DNA of 64,000 bases from Verrucomicrobiota bacterium (GCA_017309115.1 JAFLEF010000005.1:161100-225099), one strand, 5' to 3'. Positions 54,395-63,128 are shown, counted from the stretch's first letter. Numbers and translations are program-made. The notes: a model not told the origin generated them from the letters alone.

Positions 54395-57300
54395 ATGGAG
54401 AGTTTGCTTCGCCTCATTACCTCCGCTGACCCAAGCGTTCGTAACCAATCCCTGGATGCCCGGTGCCAATCGGCCAGCCGGGAAGAATTGCTGACCGCTG
54501 CGGCGGAGTTGGACGCATTTCGACGGAGCGCCGAGAACCTTTACGAGCGGGTTCGAGCCCTGTTCTTCCTGTACGCCCTGTATCGCTTTCATCTGCCCGG
54601 GAAGCTGGGCGCCGCCCAAGGTCCGCTGATTCCCTTCCAGGGCTTCGAACAATTGCTCAGCCGTCGCTTCGAGGAGGCGCTCGACACCTACCTGCGGCTG
54701 CAGCAGGAACAGGGTCCCAGTGACGGGCTGTGTTCCGCCTTGGCCGCGGCCTACCATCGTCTGGCGTTCCAGACGCTGGCCGATCAGGTGCGTCGGAGTG
54801 TGCGAACTGTTCGGGGGAATCAGTGGATGTTCCGCATGGGACATCCGGCGGACCAACCCCTGCGGCTGCGCCCGGAACTGCTCCAGCGGGCTGAGGACGG
54901 CACGTATCCAATTCTCCGGGAACAAACCCCGGTGCGAATGGATCTCACGCACTCGGCGTGGTCGGACATTTTCTTTCTCGGCATGGATTACCCGGAAGGC
55001 GCCAAGGTGCTGAACATCTCGGTGGACCTCGGCGTGCATGGACGGGATGCCGCCCCGCGTCCGCCGGTGAGCGCCTGGTTGCGGGTGATTGAAGAGCCAG
55101 TGTTGCGGCTCACCTCGGTGGATCTGGGCTCGACCGCGGACCTGACCGCCCTTAGCGACGTCTTTGACTTTGCGAAGGACTATCTCGGGTTGCTGAAGGC
55201 GGCGGTCATCGCTTCGGGCATTGTCCCGCCGGGAATTGAAGGTTCAGGTCAATCCCTGGCAGATCTGCTGACCCAGGTCGTGGGGCCGGGTCGAGGTTTG
55301 GAAATTGTTTCCTGTGTCAACGACATCCCGAAGGGCTCACGGCTGGCGGTCAGCACGAACCTGCTGGGTTCCTTGATCAGCGTGTGCATGCGGGCGACGG
55401 GGCAAACCAGTGGCGAGACAACCGGGGGCACGGGGGAACGGCAGATTCCGGGACTGACCGGGCCTTTGTCGGAATCGGATCGAAGGATCGTTTTGGCCCG
55501 CGCTTTGTTGGGCGAATGGCTCGGGGGTTCGGGCGGCGGCTGGCAGGATTCCGGCGGCGTGTGGCCAGGCATCAAATTGATCACCGGGGTTGCTGCTTCC
55601 GAAGGCGATCCGGAGTGGGGCATTTCCCGGGGTCGACTCATGCCCGTGCACCAGGTGTTCCCGCGGGAGGAGATTCCGGAGTCGGCGCGGCAAGCGCTGA
55701 TGGATTCCCTCGTGGTGGTCCACGGCGGCATGGCGCAGAACGTTGGGCCAATCCTCGAAATGGTGACCGAGAAGTATCTGTTGCGCAGCGCGGCCGAGTG
55801 GGAAGGACGTCAGGAAGCGTTGGGCGTGCTGGAGGAGGTAATCTCGGCGTTGAAGCGGGGCGACATTCGGGCGCTGGGAGCGGCCACCACGCGCAACTTT
55901 CGTCAGCCGATTCAGACCATCATTCCCTGGGCCTCGACCGCGTTCACCGAACAACTCATCACACGCTGCGAACAGGAGTTTGGTGCCGATTTCTGGGGCT
56001 TTTGGATGTTGGGCGGGATGTCCGGTGGAGGCATGGGGTTCATCTTTGCACCGGAGCGAAAGATCGAGGCCCAGGCCCGCTTACGTGAAATCATGCTCAC
56101 GACCAAACGCGAACTGCAGCAGGCCCTGCCCTTCGCGATGGATCCGGTGGTGTTCGATTACGCCATCAATGAGCGCGGCACCTACGCCGACTTGTTGAGC
56201 GGTTCGGGCGCCCTGATGCCGCCGGGCTACTATGCGCTGACCGTGCCGGCTCTGTTGCGGGCGGATCGCCGGGAATTGTCTGCGGTGCGCCGGGCCGAGT
56301 TGGACAAGTTCGGGGCAGCGGCGCGGACCCAGCCCGAATTGCGCGGCATGGTGCAGACCTTGTTTGATGTCCTGCTGCCCCGGGGTCGGGCCGATCAGGC
56401 GGGCGCGGCCACCTTGCACGAATTGCTCGAACAGAATGGATTTGATCGGGCCCAGCATGAGCAAATCCGTTCGGATTTGCGGGAAGGCCGGATTGGTCTC
56501 GCGCAGAATCGGCTGCGAGCCGACACGCAGATCGAAGATGTAGCGGAGGGTGACGTGGGCCTGGGGAGCCCGGTTTCAGACTCGGGCCGCTGGCGGGAGT
56601 TGGGAAGGGCCGCCCTGCGCGGTGGCGAGGTCGCGGTCGTGACCCTGGCGGCGGGCGCCGGTTCCCGCTGGACCGGCGGGGCGGGCACCTGCAAGGCGCT
56701 GCATCCGTACGCCAAGCTGGCCGGGCGGCATCGCACGTTCCTGGAAACTCATTTGGCCAAGTCGCGCCGGATCTCCCGGCAGTTTGGGGTGCCGTTGCCG
56801 CATTTGGTGACCACCAGTTACGCGACCCACCGACCGACGGCAGAGTTCCTTTCCCGGGTGGCCAATTATGGCTACGAGGGTCCGCTGCTGTTGTCCCCCG
56901 GACGCAGCGTGGGCTTGCGGCTGATTCCGACCGAGCGCGACCTGCGGTTCCAGTGGGAGGAGATGCCTCAGCAGGTGCTCGACGTGCAGCAGCAGAAGGT
57001 TCGCGACAGTCTGCGCGCGGCGTTGATTAACTGGGCCCGGGGAGCGGGCGAAGGCAGCGACTACACAGACAATGTGCCGCTGCAATGCCTGCATCCGGTG
57101 GGACATTTCTTCGAGATTCCCAATCTGCTGCGCAACGGCGTGCTCGCCGATCTGCTGCTGAAGCATCCGAAGCTTCAGCATCTCATGCTGCACAACATCG
57201 ATACGCTCGGCGCGGATGTGGATCCGGAGATGTTGGGCCGCCATGCCGAGAGTGGGGCGTGTCTCACGTTCGAGGTGATTACCCGTCGGTTGGAAGACCG

Positions 57301-57766
57301 GGGCGGTGGGCTCGCGCGCGTGAACGGACGAGTGCGTCTGGTCGAAGGGCTCGCCATGCCGCGGGAAGAGGACGAGTTCCGACTCAGTTACTACAACTCC
57401 ATGACCACCTGGATTCACCTGGATCGGTTTCTGGACGTGCTGGGACTGACCCGGGCTGACGTTTTGGCAGGTGAAGCGTCCCGGGACAAGGTGACGGCGG
57501 CGATTCGCACCTTGGCGGCGAAGTTGCCGACTTACGTGACCTTAAAAGAGGTCAAGAAGCGTTGGGGACACGGCCAGGAGGACGTCTTCCCGGTGGCGCA
57601 GTTCGAGAAACTGTGGAGCGATCTGACGGCCCTACCGGAGATCGACACGCGCTTTGTGGTGGTGCCGCGTTGGCGGGGTCAGCAGCTGAAGGATCAGGCG
57701 CAGTTGGATGGCTGGCTGCGGGATGGGTCCGCGGCGCACGTGCAGACCCTGTGCGAGTGGCAATAG
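54395..57766 (+). CDS. GHMP-type kinase + UDPGP-family nucleotidyltransferase fusion
   Basis: A 1123-residue cytoplasmic protein. Residues 1-165 are helical and unrecognised. A GHMP kinase follows: substrate motif PVRMDLTHSAWSD at about 178, an ATP loop DIPKGSRLAVSTNLLGSLI near 310, and the C-terminal motif MLGGMSGGGMGFIF near 541. From about 745 there is a UDPGP-type nucleotidyltransferase: VVTLAAGAGSRWTGGAGTCK with the G-rich loop and Lys, HLVTTSYATH, FFEIPNLLRNGVLADLL and LMLHNIDTLGADVDPEMLG with the metal-binding Asp. The combination means sugar (or similar) phosphorylation followed by nucleotide activation, as in bifunctional fucokinase/pyrophosphorylase enzymes, but with the domains in kinase-first order and a UDPGP-type transferase. 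Substrate unknown; divergent from the ATP-grasp fusion. Confidence 0.85.
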   Translation: MESLLRLITSADPSVRNQSLDARCQSASREELLTAAAELDAFRRSAENLYERVRALFFLYALYRFHLPGKLGAAQGPLIPFQGFEQLLSRRFEEALDTYLRLQQEQGPSDGLCSALAAAYHRLAFQTLADQVRRSVRTVRGNQWMFRMGHPADQPLRLRPELLQRAEDGTYPILREQTPVRMDLTHSAWSDIFFLGMDYPEGAKVLNISVDLGVHGRDAAPRPPVSAWLRVIEEPVLRLTSVDLGSTADLTALSDVFDFAKDYLGLLKAAVIASGIVPPGIEGSGQSLADLLTQVVGPGRGLEIVSCVNDIPKGSRLAVSTNLLGSLISVCMRATGQTSGETTGGTGERQIPGLTGPLSESDRRIVLARALLGEWLGGSGGGWQDSGGVWPGIKLITGVAASEGDPEWGISRGRLMPVHQVFPREEIPESARQALMDSLVVVHGGMAQNVGPILEMVTEKYLLRSAAEWEGRQEALGVLEEVISALKRGDIRALGAATTRNFRQPIQTIIPWASTAFTEQLITRCEQEFGADFWGFWMLGGMSGGGMGFIFAPERKIEAQARLREIMLTTKRELQQALPFAMDPVVFDYAINERGTYADLLSGSGALMPPGYYALTVPALLRADRRELSAVRRAELDKFGAAARTQPELRGMVQTLFDVLLPRGRADQAGAATLHELLEQNGFDRAQHEQIRSDLREGRIGLAQNRLRADTQIEDVAEGDVGLGSPVSDSGRWRELGRAALRGGEVAVVTLAAGAGSRWTGGAGTCKALHPYAKLAGRHRTFLETHLAKSRRISRQFGVPLPHLVTTSYATHRPTAEFLSRVANYGYEGPLLLSPGRSVGLRLIPTERDLRFQWEEMPQQVLDVQQQKVRDSLRAALINWARGAGEGSDYTDNVPLQCLHPVGHFFEIPNLLRNGVLADLLLKHPKLQHLMLHNIDTLGADVDPEMLGRHAESGACLTFEVITRRLEDRGGGLARVNGRVRLVEGLAMPREEDEFRLSYYNSMTTWIHLDRFLDVLGLTRADVLAGEASRDKVTAAIRTLAAKLPTYVTLKEVKKRWGHGQEDVFPVAQFEKLWSDLTALPEIDTRFVVVPRWRGQQLKDQAQLDGWLRDGSAAHVQTLCEWQ

Positions 57767-57778
57767 ATCGGGTTCCGC

Positions 57779-59077
57779 CTACTGCGAGGCCTTCCACTGG
57801 CGGTCGGCGAAGTTGAGATACTGCTCCCAGTCGTAGCGGGTGAGGTCGTGTTTCCCGGAGCGAACGTGGTATCCGATCGCCTCGCCCACTGGGGTATCGA
57901 CCAGCGGTTGTTCCGAAACGCCCAGACCCTTTTTGCCGAAGAGGGCGTAAACGGGTTCGGCGTGTTTGGCGCTGAGGAATTCGCCTTTGGGATCGGCCCA
58001 GAGATCTTCCTGAGCGCTGGCGACATAAATGGGTCGAGGGGCGGATAGGGCGATCAGTTCGTGCTGGTCCACCGGGAGGGCGTTGACGTTCTGGTTGTAG
58101 TCTTTGAAGCGGGCGCAGAACCAGTGCGGGAAGCTGGTATTGATGCGCCAGACCGTTTCCCCGAACCAGCGTCGGGCCAGCGCCGCGCCGCCTTCCCCTG
58201 ACTCATTGGAAATCACGAGGGCGAATCGGGAATCTTGGGCCCCGGCCCACAGCGCGGTCTTGCCGAGTCGGGAATGACCGATGACGGCCACTCGCTGGGC
58301 GTCGACTCCGGGTTGGTGTTCCAGCGCGTCCAGTGCCCGGCTCAATCCCCAGGCCCAGGCTCCGATGGCGCCCCAGTCATCTGCAGCAAACACTTGGTTG
58401 GTTCCCTGCGGCGCTAGGGCGGCACGAATGCCCTGCTTCCAGCCCTGCGGATGATCCGGTTCGACGTCGCCGCAGTAGAGCGTGGCCAGTCCGTAACCGC
58501 GCTCCAGGATTCGTTCGATGGGCCAGGAGTCGGCGTCAGATCCGCGGGCGGATTCCTGGGCCATGTTGTTGGTTACTCCTAACTTAGGCCGATTCGGAAC
58601 CCAGCGGGTGGTCAGCGGCACCCCGGGATCGGTGGTCACGGTGTAGTTGCCATCGAAGTTGAGTCCGAGGAACACCGGCACGGGACTGGCGGCGCCGTTG
58701 GGCAGATACAGGAGAACTTCTGCGGCCAGACCCTGGGGATTTGTCGTCAGCGGCACGCGAATCCGCCGGCGGGTAGCCCGGCCGCCCAGAGCCTGGGGAT
58801 CGGTAGCGATGACTTGCGCCGGTGCGCGCTCGGTGAGGCCGGGGGCCCGTCCGTAGACATGGGAGCGGAAGAGTTCGAGGAGTTCCGGGCGGCGGATTTT
58901 CTGCCACGCGCCGGCGCTGTCGATGACCTTGCCCTGAAGGCTGACCAGCGGATCGGGCAGCGTGTAGGGCGGGACCTTTGATTCGTCTTGGTTGATGGGG
59001 ATGACGTCGGCGGCAGAAAGGGAGTCAGGCATAATCCAGCACAGGCCCAGGAGGAGGCCGTAAACTAGGGGACGCAT
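57779..59077 (-). CDS. CE15-like glucuronoyl esterase / secreted alpha-beta hydrolase
   Basis: A 432-residue secreted hydrolase. The start ATG at 59077 (MRPLVYGLLLGLCWIMPDSL) gives a signal peptide; the frame is open to 59191, but the extra residues are not conserved. The nucleophile serine is in GHSRLGKTALWAG near residue 265, matching the GCSRxGK motif of CE15, followed by SNESGEGGAALARRWFGE and a late GKHDLTRYDW histidine. These are typical of bacterial CE15 homologues acting on glucuronoxylan-lignin esters. The opening SHVYGRAPG and FLGLNFDGN motifs also fit. It is convergent with the UDPGP fusion (12 bp between stops). Confidence 0.85.
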   Translation of the reverse strand: MRPLVYGLLLGLCWIMPDSLSAADVIPINQDESKVPPYTLPDPLVSLQGKVIDSAGAWQKIRRPELLELFRSHVYGRAPGLTERAPAQVIATDPQALGGRATRRRIRVPLTTNPQGLAAEVLLYLPNGAASPVPVFLGLNFDGNYTVTTDPGVPLTTRWVPNRPKLGVTNNMAQESARGSDADSWPIERILERGYGLATLYCGDVEPDHPQGWKQGIRAALAPQGTNQVFAADDWGAIGAWAWGLSRALDALEHQPGVDAQRVAVIGHSRLGKTALWAGAQDSRFALVISNESGEGGAALARRWFGETVWRINTSFPHWFCARFKDYNQNVNALPVDQHELIALSAPRPIYVASAQEDLWADPKGEFLSAKHAEPVYALFGKKGLGVSEQPLVDTPVGEAIGYHVRSGKHDLTRYDWEQYLNFADRQWKASQ

Positions 59078-59835
59078 GACCGACAGCGTGCGAAGATTGG
59101 GAAACCGCGTCAAAACCTGCCTGCAATCATTGGTGGGCCCAGAGGTTTCGGACCGCGGAAACGACCGTTGGAGAGAGTCGAGAAAAACCAAACCGGTAAA
59201 ATAGATCCGCCGTGGGCGCCTTCCCGTTCCACGAGCTGATTCCGCGGATTTACCTCTCAGCTCTCAGCTGGTTCGCGGGTAGAGGAGAAAACCCGGCGGC
59301 CCGTGGGAAGGGGGACCGCCGGGCCAGGTTTATCATGAGGAGGCACGGCCAGCCTGTTCGCCAACCGCGTTCGGGGTGGAAGGTAGGAGTCTTGCCCCGA
59401 CCATGATGACCGGGACGGAGGGTAGCACTTTCCTTCGCAGAACGTTGGTCAGTGCTCTTTCCACAAGCGCGAGGGATGCATAGAGAGTGCCAAATCCATT
59501 ATTGCGGCTAAACACCACCCCCCGCGGTCTGATGCTGGACAAAAACCGACAGACTGAGCCGATGCGTGCAGTCCCCGGGTGATTTCGGCGCAGCAACGGA
59601 CCACTGCAGCGAAGCCGGTACCGGATCGTCGGTCAAAACTGGTACGCCGATGGGGCCTCGCGTGCGTAGTTCCGTTGAGAGGGTGTCCGCTTGGACGGGA
59701 ACGTTGTGACTGACTCGCTGAAATCTGTTGTTCTGACACCGAGTTGTCGGGTTCGAAACGCCATCGGGTTGGAGCCGCATCCCGGGTCTCCGGGCGCGGT
59801 CTCCATCCCACGTTGAATCCTGAGCTTCCCGACCC
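59078..59835. other. Gene-poor region left of the cassette array
   Basis: About 760 bp with only low-quality ORFs, which have no recognisable domain and an Arg/Ser/Pro-rich composition typical of random frames in GC-rich DNA. It contains the second copy of the 23-bp repeat (59253-59275) and the minus-strand hairpin at 59292-59323. Confidence 0.45.
59292..59323 (-). terminator. Possible terminator for minus-strand transcripts
   Basis: CCCGGCGG (59292-59299) and CCGCCGGG (59316-59323) are exact reverse complements with a 16-nt loop. Read on the minus strand the hairpin is followed by TTTTCTCC, a weak U-run. It lies downstream of the PEP-CTERM remnant and cassette-array genes. Confidence 0.4.
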
Positions 59836-59961
59836 TCAAATCGCAGTTGATTCGGTCCTTAAGGTTCCCGGATTGCGGCGACGGCAGCGAAGGAATGCGA
59901 CACCCAGTCCTCCAATTCCCAACATCAGAATCGCGGATGGCTCCGGAACGGTGGTGGCGCG
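59836..59961 (-). pseudogene. C-terminal remnant of a PEP-CTERM sorted protein
   Basis: The minus strand from 59949 reads VPEPSAILMLGIGGLGVAFL, then RCRRRNPG, ending at a TGA at 59836-59838. This is a textbook PEP-CTERM exosortase sorting signal: VPEP, a hydrophobic helix and an Arg-rich tail. Directly upstream in frame there is a TGA at 59962-59964, and no other frame carries an obvious secreted protein, so the N-terminal part is missing. The break is about 115-135 bp from the leftmost ORF of the cassette array and may mark an insertion or deletion point. Exosortase substrates are common in Verrucomicrobiota. Confidence 0.75.
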
Positions 59962-60096
59962 TCAGAGTTCACCGACCGCCGCTGGAACCCGGCGTTGGCA
60001 GCGAATACAGCGTCCGATGAACCGGCGAGTGCGAACCCAAAACGTCTGGCAGCGGTTCGTGTGGAGCAAAAGTGTTCGGCGATTTTGGTGAAGTGT

Positions 60097-60387
60097 TCAT
60101 AGACTGAAACCGGAGTAGTTCGGCCGTGCCCAGTCGCACGCGCCGCAATTCGGACAGCGGCGGCGAAAGTACCGGAGCGACGTGAGCCAGCGCGGTAGCT
60201 CCCAGAGAACCCAAGACAGGAACAACCAAAGCGGGACAGCAACTACGAACGCCCAGCCGTGGATGCTGCGAGTGAGTATGGCGCAGAGAACTCCTGTGAT
60301 GAGGCCTGCAGGGAGAATAGTGAAGATGCCGCCGGCCGCGCTGTGCTTCCCGAGTTGCTGGTGACAACTATTGCATTCGATGCGCAT
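60097..60387 (-). CDS. Small membrane protein with two CxxC pairs (leftmost cassette-like ORF)
   Basis: A 96-residue protein: CNSC at residues 5-8, two hydrophobic helices (about 20-40 and 46-64), and CPNCGAC at residues 78-84. The two CxxC pairs on the same membrane side could bind zinc. It follows attC site 1 in the direction of transcription, as a cassette ORF would, and a GTTCGGC element stands 16 bp after its stop (60074-60080). I do not find the matching second end with confidence, so its own attC may be degenerate. Function unknown. Confidence 0.68.
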   Translation of the reverse strand: MRIECNSCHQQLGKHSAAGGIFTILPAGLITGVLCAILTRSIHGWAFVVAVPLWLFLSWVLWELPRWLTSLRYFRRRCPNCGACDWARPNYSGFSL

Positions 60388-60418
60388 TTGTTTCGTTCAC
60401 GGATCACGCGTGCTAGTC

Positions 60419-60493
60419 GCCTAACGGAAAGCTGAGCGAGGCCGACGCAGCGCAGCGGATTCGGCATTCGTCTCTGGCGCTGCTGTGTTAGGC
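60419..60493 (-). other. attC site 1
   Basis: 75 bp, with ends GCCTAAC (60419-60425) and GTTAGGC (60487-60493), a perfect 7-bp inverted pair and exact matches to RYYYAAC and GTTRRRY. The interior is partly palindromic (GCAGCGC/GCGCTGC). The stop codon of the 60488-61033 ORF is in the GTTAGGC core. Confidence 0.85.
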
Positions 60494-61033
60494 ATTGCCG
60501 GTCGCATTGGAGAGATGGGCTGAGTAATCAAGGAGCCAAATGCGCTCGATCCAAGCGTCCTCACCGTGCCGACGAATCTCGTCAGCTGCGAGACGTGGTG
60601 AGACACGACGAACCCATGGAACGGCGCGCTCAATGAGCGTGGACCGAAGGTGCCGCAACCGGTCGCGAAGCATGGCTGCCGAGATGCCGTCGAACTCGAA
60701 TCGGTCGTAGTCGTAGTTAAGATTGCGTGGGCGGTATGGCGGCGGTTTGGTAGCTGAGAAATCGGCCAAAAGAAACTTGTAGGGGTAAGCAAACACCTCG
60801 GAGACAAATCCGCGCGGCGTGGTCTCGTCGAGCGTGCGCAGGAATGTATGGCGGAAACACAACACGTGGGAGATGCCGCCTGGTGCTGCGAGGCGACCGC
60901 CAAGCCGGATGAGGCTGAGACAACCAAATCCATCGGTGTGGAAAAGGCTTTTGCCGGAAGATCGAAATCCGGCTGTCGCGAGGGGATGACGAACCTCGGT
61001 GTCGAAGATGGCAGCGAATTCATCAGCGTTCAT
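60488..61033 (-). CDS. Cassette protein, DUF4304-like
   Basis: A 181-residue protein whose N-terminal half fits DUF4304-type cassette proteins: FAAIFDTEVRHPLATAGFRS, GKSLFHTDGFGCLSLIRLGG, then FRHTFLR. No signal or membrane segment is present. The stop TAA lies in attC site 1. The 184 bp upstream to attC site 2 hold no gene. DUF4304 has no established function, though such proteins are frequent in integron cassettes. The family call is from pattern only. Confidence 0.78.
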   Translation of the reverse strand: MNADEFAAIFDTEVRHPLATAGFRSSGKSLFHTDGFGCLSLIRLGGRLAAPGGISHVLCFRHTFLRTLDETTPRGFVSEVFAYPYKFLLADFSATKPPPYRPRNLNYDYDRFEFDGISAAMLRDRLRHLRSTLIERAVPWVRRVSPRLAADEIRRHGEDAWIERIWLLDYSAHLSNATGNA

Positions 61034-61217
61034 TCATGTAGTTCGCGAAGCAGCGCCTTGTTAATGTTAAGGATCCGACAGCACTTTGTTCTGGAATACC
61101 GAAGGCATCCGACAGAAGCACCCCGGCGCTGGCAGGTGTGCCCCGCCGGGGCATACCTAAGAACATCTCCGACGGGGGGATGCTGGCGAGCCATTTCATA
61201 TCGCTAAATGTCGGTAT

Positions 61218-61343
61218 CCTTAACGCCCAAGGTCACCGACATCCGCCGGAAGCGGGCGCGGGCAGCGAATCCCGCGTTCGAGTTCTCCGGCGTATCCGAA
61301 ACTGAGACGTCGGGCGTCGGTTCGGTGCACCGCCTTGTTCGGC
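61218..61343 (-). other. attC site 2
   Basis: 126 bp, with ends CCTTAAC (61218-61224) and GTTCGGC (61337-61343); each departs from the consensus at one position. GGTCACCGAC near the left end is partly complementary to GTCGGTTCGGTGCACC near the right end, giving the expected long imperfect hairpin. Confidence 0.62.
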
Positions 61344-61354
61344 TGTTCTTTTTT

Positions 61355-61804
61355 TCATGCCAACTTCATGTCGTCCGAAAGTCGCACAGCCCACTCGAAT
61401 GTTCGAACTCGCTCACGAGGAACTAGCAACACCAAATAGGAATCCGAGCCATCCTCAATCACGCGCAGCACTCGCTCGGTGTCCTGCAAATAGCTCGCCA
61501 ACACTCGAAGCACCTTCAGTGGTGGCGATGTTTCGATTGTCTCGACACCCGGCAGCCTGGCTCGCTCAGCCGGCGAGAGGCAAGGCACGAGCAAGTCGTA
61601 AATGTCCTCAGGGCTTGCACGCCAGTCAACGCGGCCGCCGTGCCGGCCTGCAACGACTCGCCCAAATGATTTCATTGCCTCCAAGCGGGGTAGCCTCCGC
61701 AAACGAGAAATGTCGTCAGCGGTGAAACAAAGCACGCTACCCAGCTCGGCGAGCGAGTCACTGCCGCGCACCACCGAAATGATTCTGCTGATAAGGTTGC
61801 GCAT
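61355..61804 (-). CDS. Cassette protein, possibly DUF6630-like
   Basis: A 149-residue cytoplasmic protein. The pattern GGRVDWRASPEDIYDLLVPC followed by LRVIEDGSDSYLVLLVPRER resembles DUF6630, whose members have a W-x-A/D-x-PE segment and a DSDSY-lvp ending. The identification is tentative. It ends 11 bp before attC site 2, consistent with a cassette ORF, and starts 20 bp left of the next cassette boundary (attC site 3 at 61825). No promoter is evident. Confidence 0.75.
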   Translation of the reverse strand: MRNLISRIISVVRGSDSLAELGSVLCFTADDISRLRRLPRLEAMKSFGRVVAGRHGGRVDWRASPEDIYDLLVPCLSPAERARLPGVETIETSPPLKVLRVLASYLQDTERVLRVIEDGSDSYLVLLVPRERVRTFEWAVRLSDDMKLA

Positions 61805-61824
61805 GGCAGAGACGTTGCCGAGCG

Positions 61825-61920
61825 GCCAAACGACAGAACTGACCGACGCGGGCGGCCAGCGGGGTTGGAATTGGAAACTGACGTGGCCCGCTCGCGTTCG
61901 GTCCAGTGATCTGGTTCGGC
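61825..61920 (-). other. attC site 3
   Basis: 96 bp, with ends GCCAAAC (61825-61831) and GTTCGGC (61914-61920). It is about 83% identical over its full length to attC site 6 (63537-63632), also 96 bp; shared blocks include CTGACCGACGCGGGCGG and CGCGTTCGGTCCAGTGATCT. Confidence 0.78.
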
Positions 61921-61958
61921 CTTTGACTCATCGTGAATCGTCGTGGATATCTGGCAAC

Positions 61959-62360
61959 TCAACGCCCGTGCCGCCAAGGCTGAAGGAGACCACTCGGTGA
62001 AATTGCCCCCGCGAGGCACGGCGGTCGCTTTTCCGGCATCCCGCCCAACTGGATCCGTACGCGCACGACCAAATACCAGATGATCCCAAACGGCCAAGAC
62101 AGTGCACAGACAACGAACAGACCCATAGGGCCATACGAAATGCCCGACTCGTAACGCCGGAGATGGACACGCGTGGAATCGTAGGCAGCAAGTGCGGAAG
62201 TAACGAACACAACGAGAGCTCCGATGACCGCAGACCAACGCTGCTTGGACGTGGCATATGGCCGCCAATCCGTCTCCTCAATGACATACCAGACCAACAG
62301 AGATAAAATGAAGAGGACAGCAATCACTGCCTTCTTGGAGAATTGGAAGTTAGGTTTCAT
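61959..62360 (-). CDS. Cassette protein, small membrane protein
   Basis: A 133-residue protein with three hydrophobic segments: about 10-27 (KAVIAVLFILSLLVWYVI), 44-60 (AVIGALVVFVTSALAAY) and 78-97 (PMGLFVVCALSWPFGIIWYL). The tail is polar and Pro-rich (GGMPEKRPPCLAGAISPSGL). No family recognised. The ATG at 62360 is 16 bp left of attC site 4, and the stop is 38 bp right of attC site 3, so it is one cassette. Membrane proteins are common cassette cargo. Confidence 0.72.
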   Translation of the reverse strand: MKPNFQFSKKAVIAVLFILSLLVWYVIEETDWRPYATSKQRWSAVIGALVVFVTSALAAYDSTRVHLRRYESGISYGPMGLFVVCALSWPFGIIWYLVVRVRIQLGGMPEKRPPCLAGAISPSGLLQPWRHGR

Positions 62361-62376
62361 ACGAGACGCTCGAAGT

Positions 62377-62502
62377 CGTCAACGACAGAACTGAGCGACA
62401 GCCGCCGAGAGGAACGGTGGAGCGCACGAGGCACCCTCGAATTGCCGCCCGGCGTCGCGCGGAGAAGCGGGGCGGGTGTTCGCTCCAGTGACCTTGTTAG
62501 GG
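62377..62502 (-). other. attC site 4
   Basis: 126 bp, with ends CGTCAAC (62377-62383) and GTTAGGG (62496-62502). The outer parts match sites 3 and 6 (CAACGACAGAACTGAGCGAC; GTTCGCTCCAGTGACCT), but the centre is longer and different. The stop codon of the 62497-63033 ORF is within the GTTAGGG end. Confidence 0.72.
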
Positions 62503-63033
62503 CTTGCTGATCTTGTCGAACTGCTCACTTAAATCCTTTCGACTGATATACAATATGGTCACGGCGCTCTCGATTTTTGAACTTGTAAGGAAGCTCATCT
62601 TGTATCGGTCACCTGTTGAGTCGAACTCAATTTTTTCGGGAAAGGCAATCGAACCTGAAGTCTTGAGGGGAAGATCAACTCGTGACCTGTTTGTGTAGGT
62701 GCTAAAATCCCAACCGACGGAAATCATCATCAGTCGCTTGTTCTCCTCCGGGTCATCCGAATGCAATTTGCCAAACTTGGCATCCTTCGTAGATACCTGA
62801 AGAATCTGCAGCCAACGGTCATGGGCTTTGGAATGGACAAAGAAACCTGGCTCTGTGTTACCGCCAAAATCTCGGTGATCGCCGTAATCCCGCGCCAAGA
62901 ACAGAAAGCTGCCGTCGTAATAGACGACGCTCGTATTGCGCGTGCCTGGGGAATCGGTCTTTGTGACGACGGACTGCGCGCACAGCACTGCCGTTAAAAT
63001 AGCGGTGGCAAGAATCAAGATGCCCGTTCGCAT
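62497..63033 (-). CDS. Cassette protein, secreted, unknown function
   Basis: A 178-residue protein. The ATG at 63033 lies 3 bp from attC site 5 and begins a signal peptide (MRTGILILATAILTAVLCAQ); the frame upstream to 63096 runs through the attC site and is not the real start. A cysteine in AVLCAQ might be a lipobox, but the context is imperfect. The mature part is beta-rich (VVYYDGSFLFLARDYGDHRD; YTNRSRVDLPLKTSGSIAF). No family recognised. The stop lies inside attC site 4. Confidence 0.75.
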   Translation of the reverse strand: MRTGILILATAILTAVLCAQSVVTKTDSPGTRNTSVVYYDGSFLFLARDYGDHRDFGGNTEPGFFVHSKAHDRWLQILQVSTKDAKFGKLHSDDPEENKRLMMISVGWDFSTYTNRSRVDLPLKTSGSIAFPEKIEFDSTGDRYKMSFLTSSKIESAVTILYISRKDLSEQFDKISKP

Positions 63034-63035
63034 AG

Positions 63036-63128
63036 CCCTAACGTCGCTACTCAGTGACGCGCCGGTAATGATGTCCAAAGTGGAACCAGGGCGCAACCGG
63101 CGCGTTCACTGTAGTAGCCTGGTTGGAC
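63036..63128 (-). other. attC site 5
   Basis: 93 bp, with ends CCCTAAC (63036-63042) and GTTGGAC (63122-63128). The arms are strongly palindromic: CAGTGACGCGCCGG near the left pairs with CCGGCGCGTTCACTG near the right with a single extra base. The centre includes CCAAAGTGGAACC. Confidence 0.8.

Noticed and set aside
59738-59775. Possible tRNA 3' end (GGTTCGAA-like element)
   Set aside because: No matching acceptor, D or anticodon arms could be formed around it.
59449-59811. 120-codon minus-strand frame and overlapping 90-codon frame left of the PEP-CTERM remnant
   Set aside because: Arg/Ser/Pro-rich translations without motif; likely non-coding.
60003-60080. Seventh attC site after the 60097-60387 ORF
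   Set aside because: A GTTCGGC end is present at the right distance from the stop, but the opposite RYYYAAC end is not recognisable; kept only as a possibility in that gene's note.
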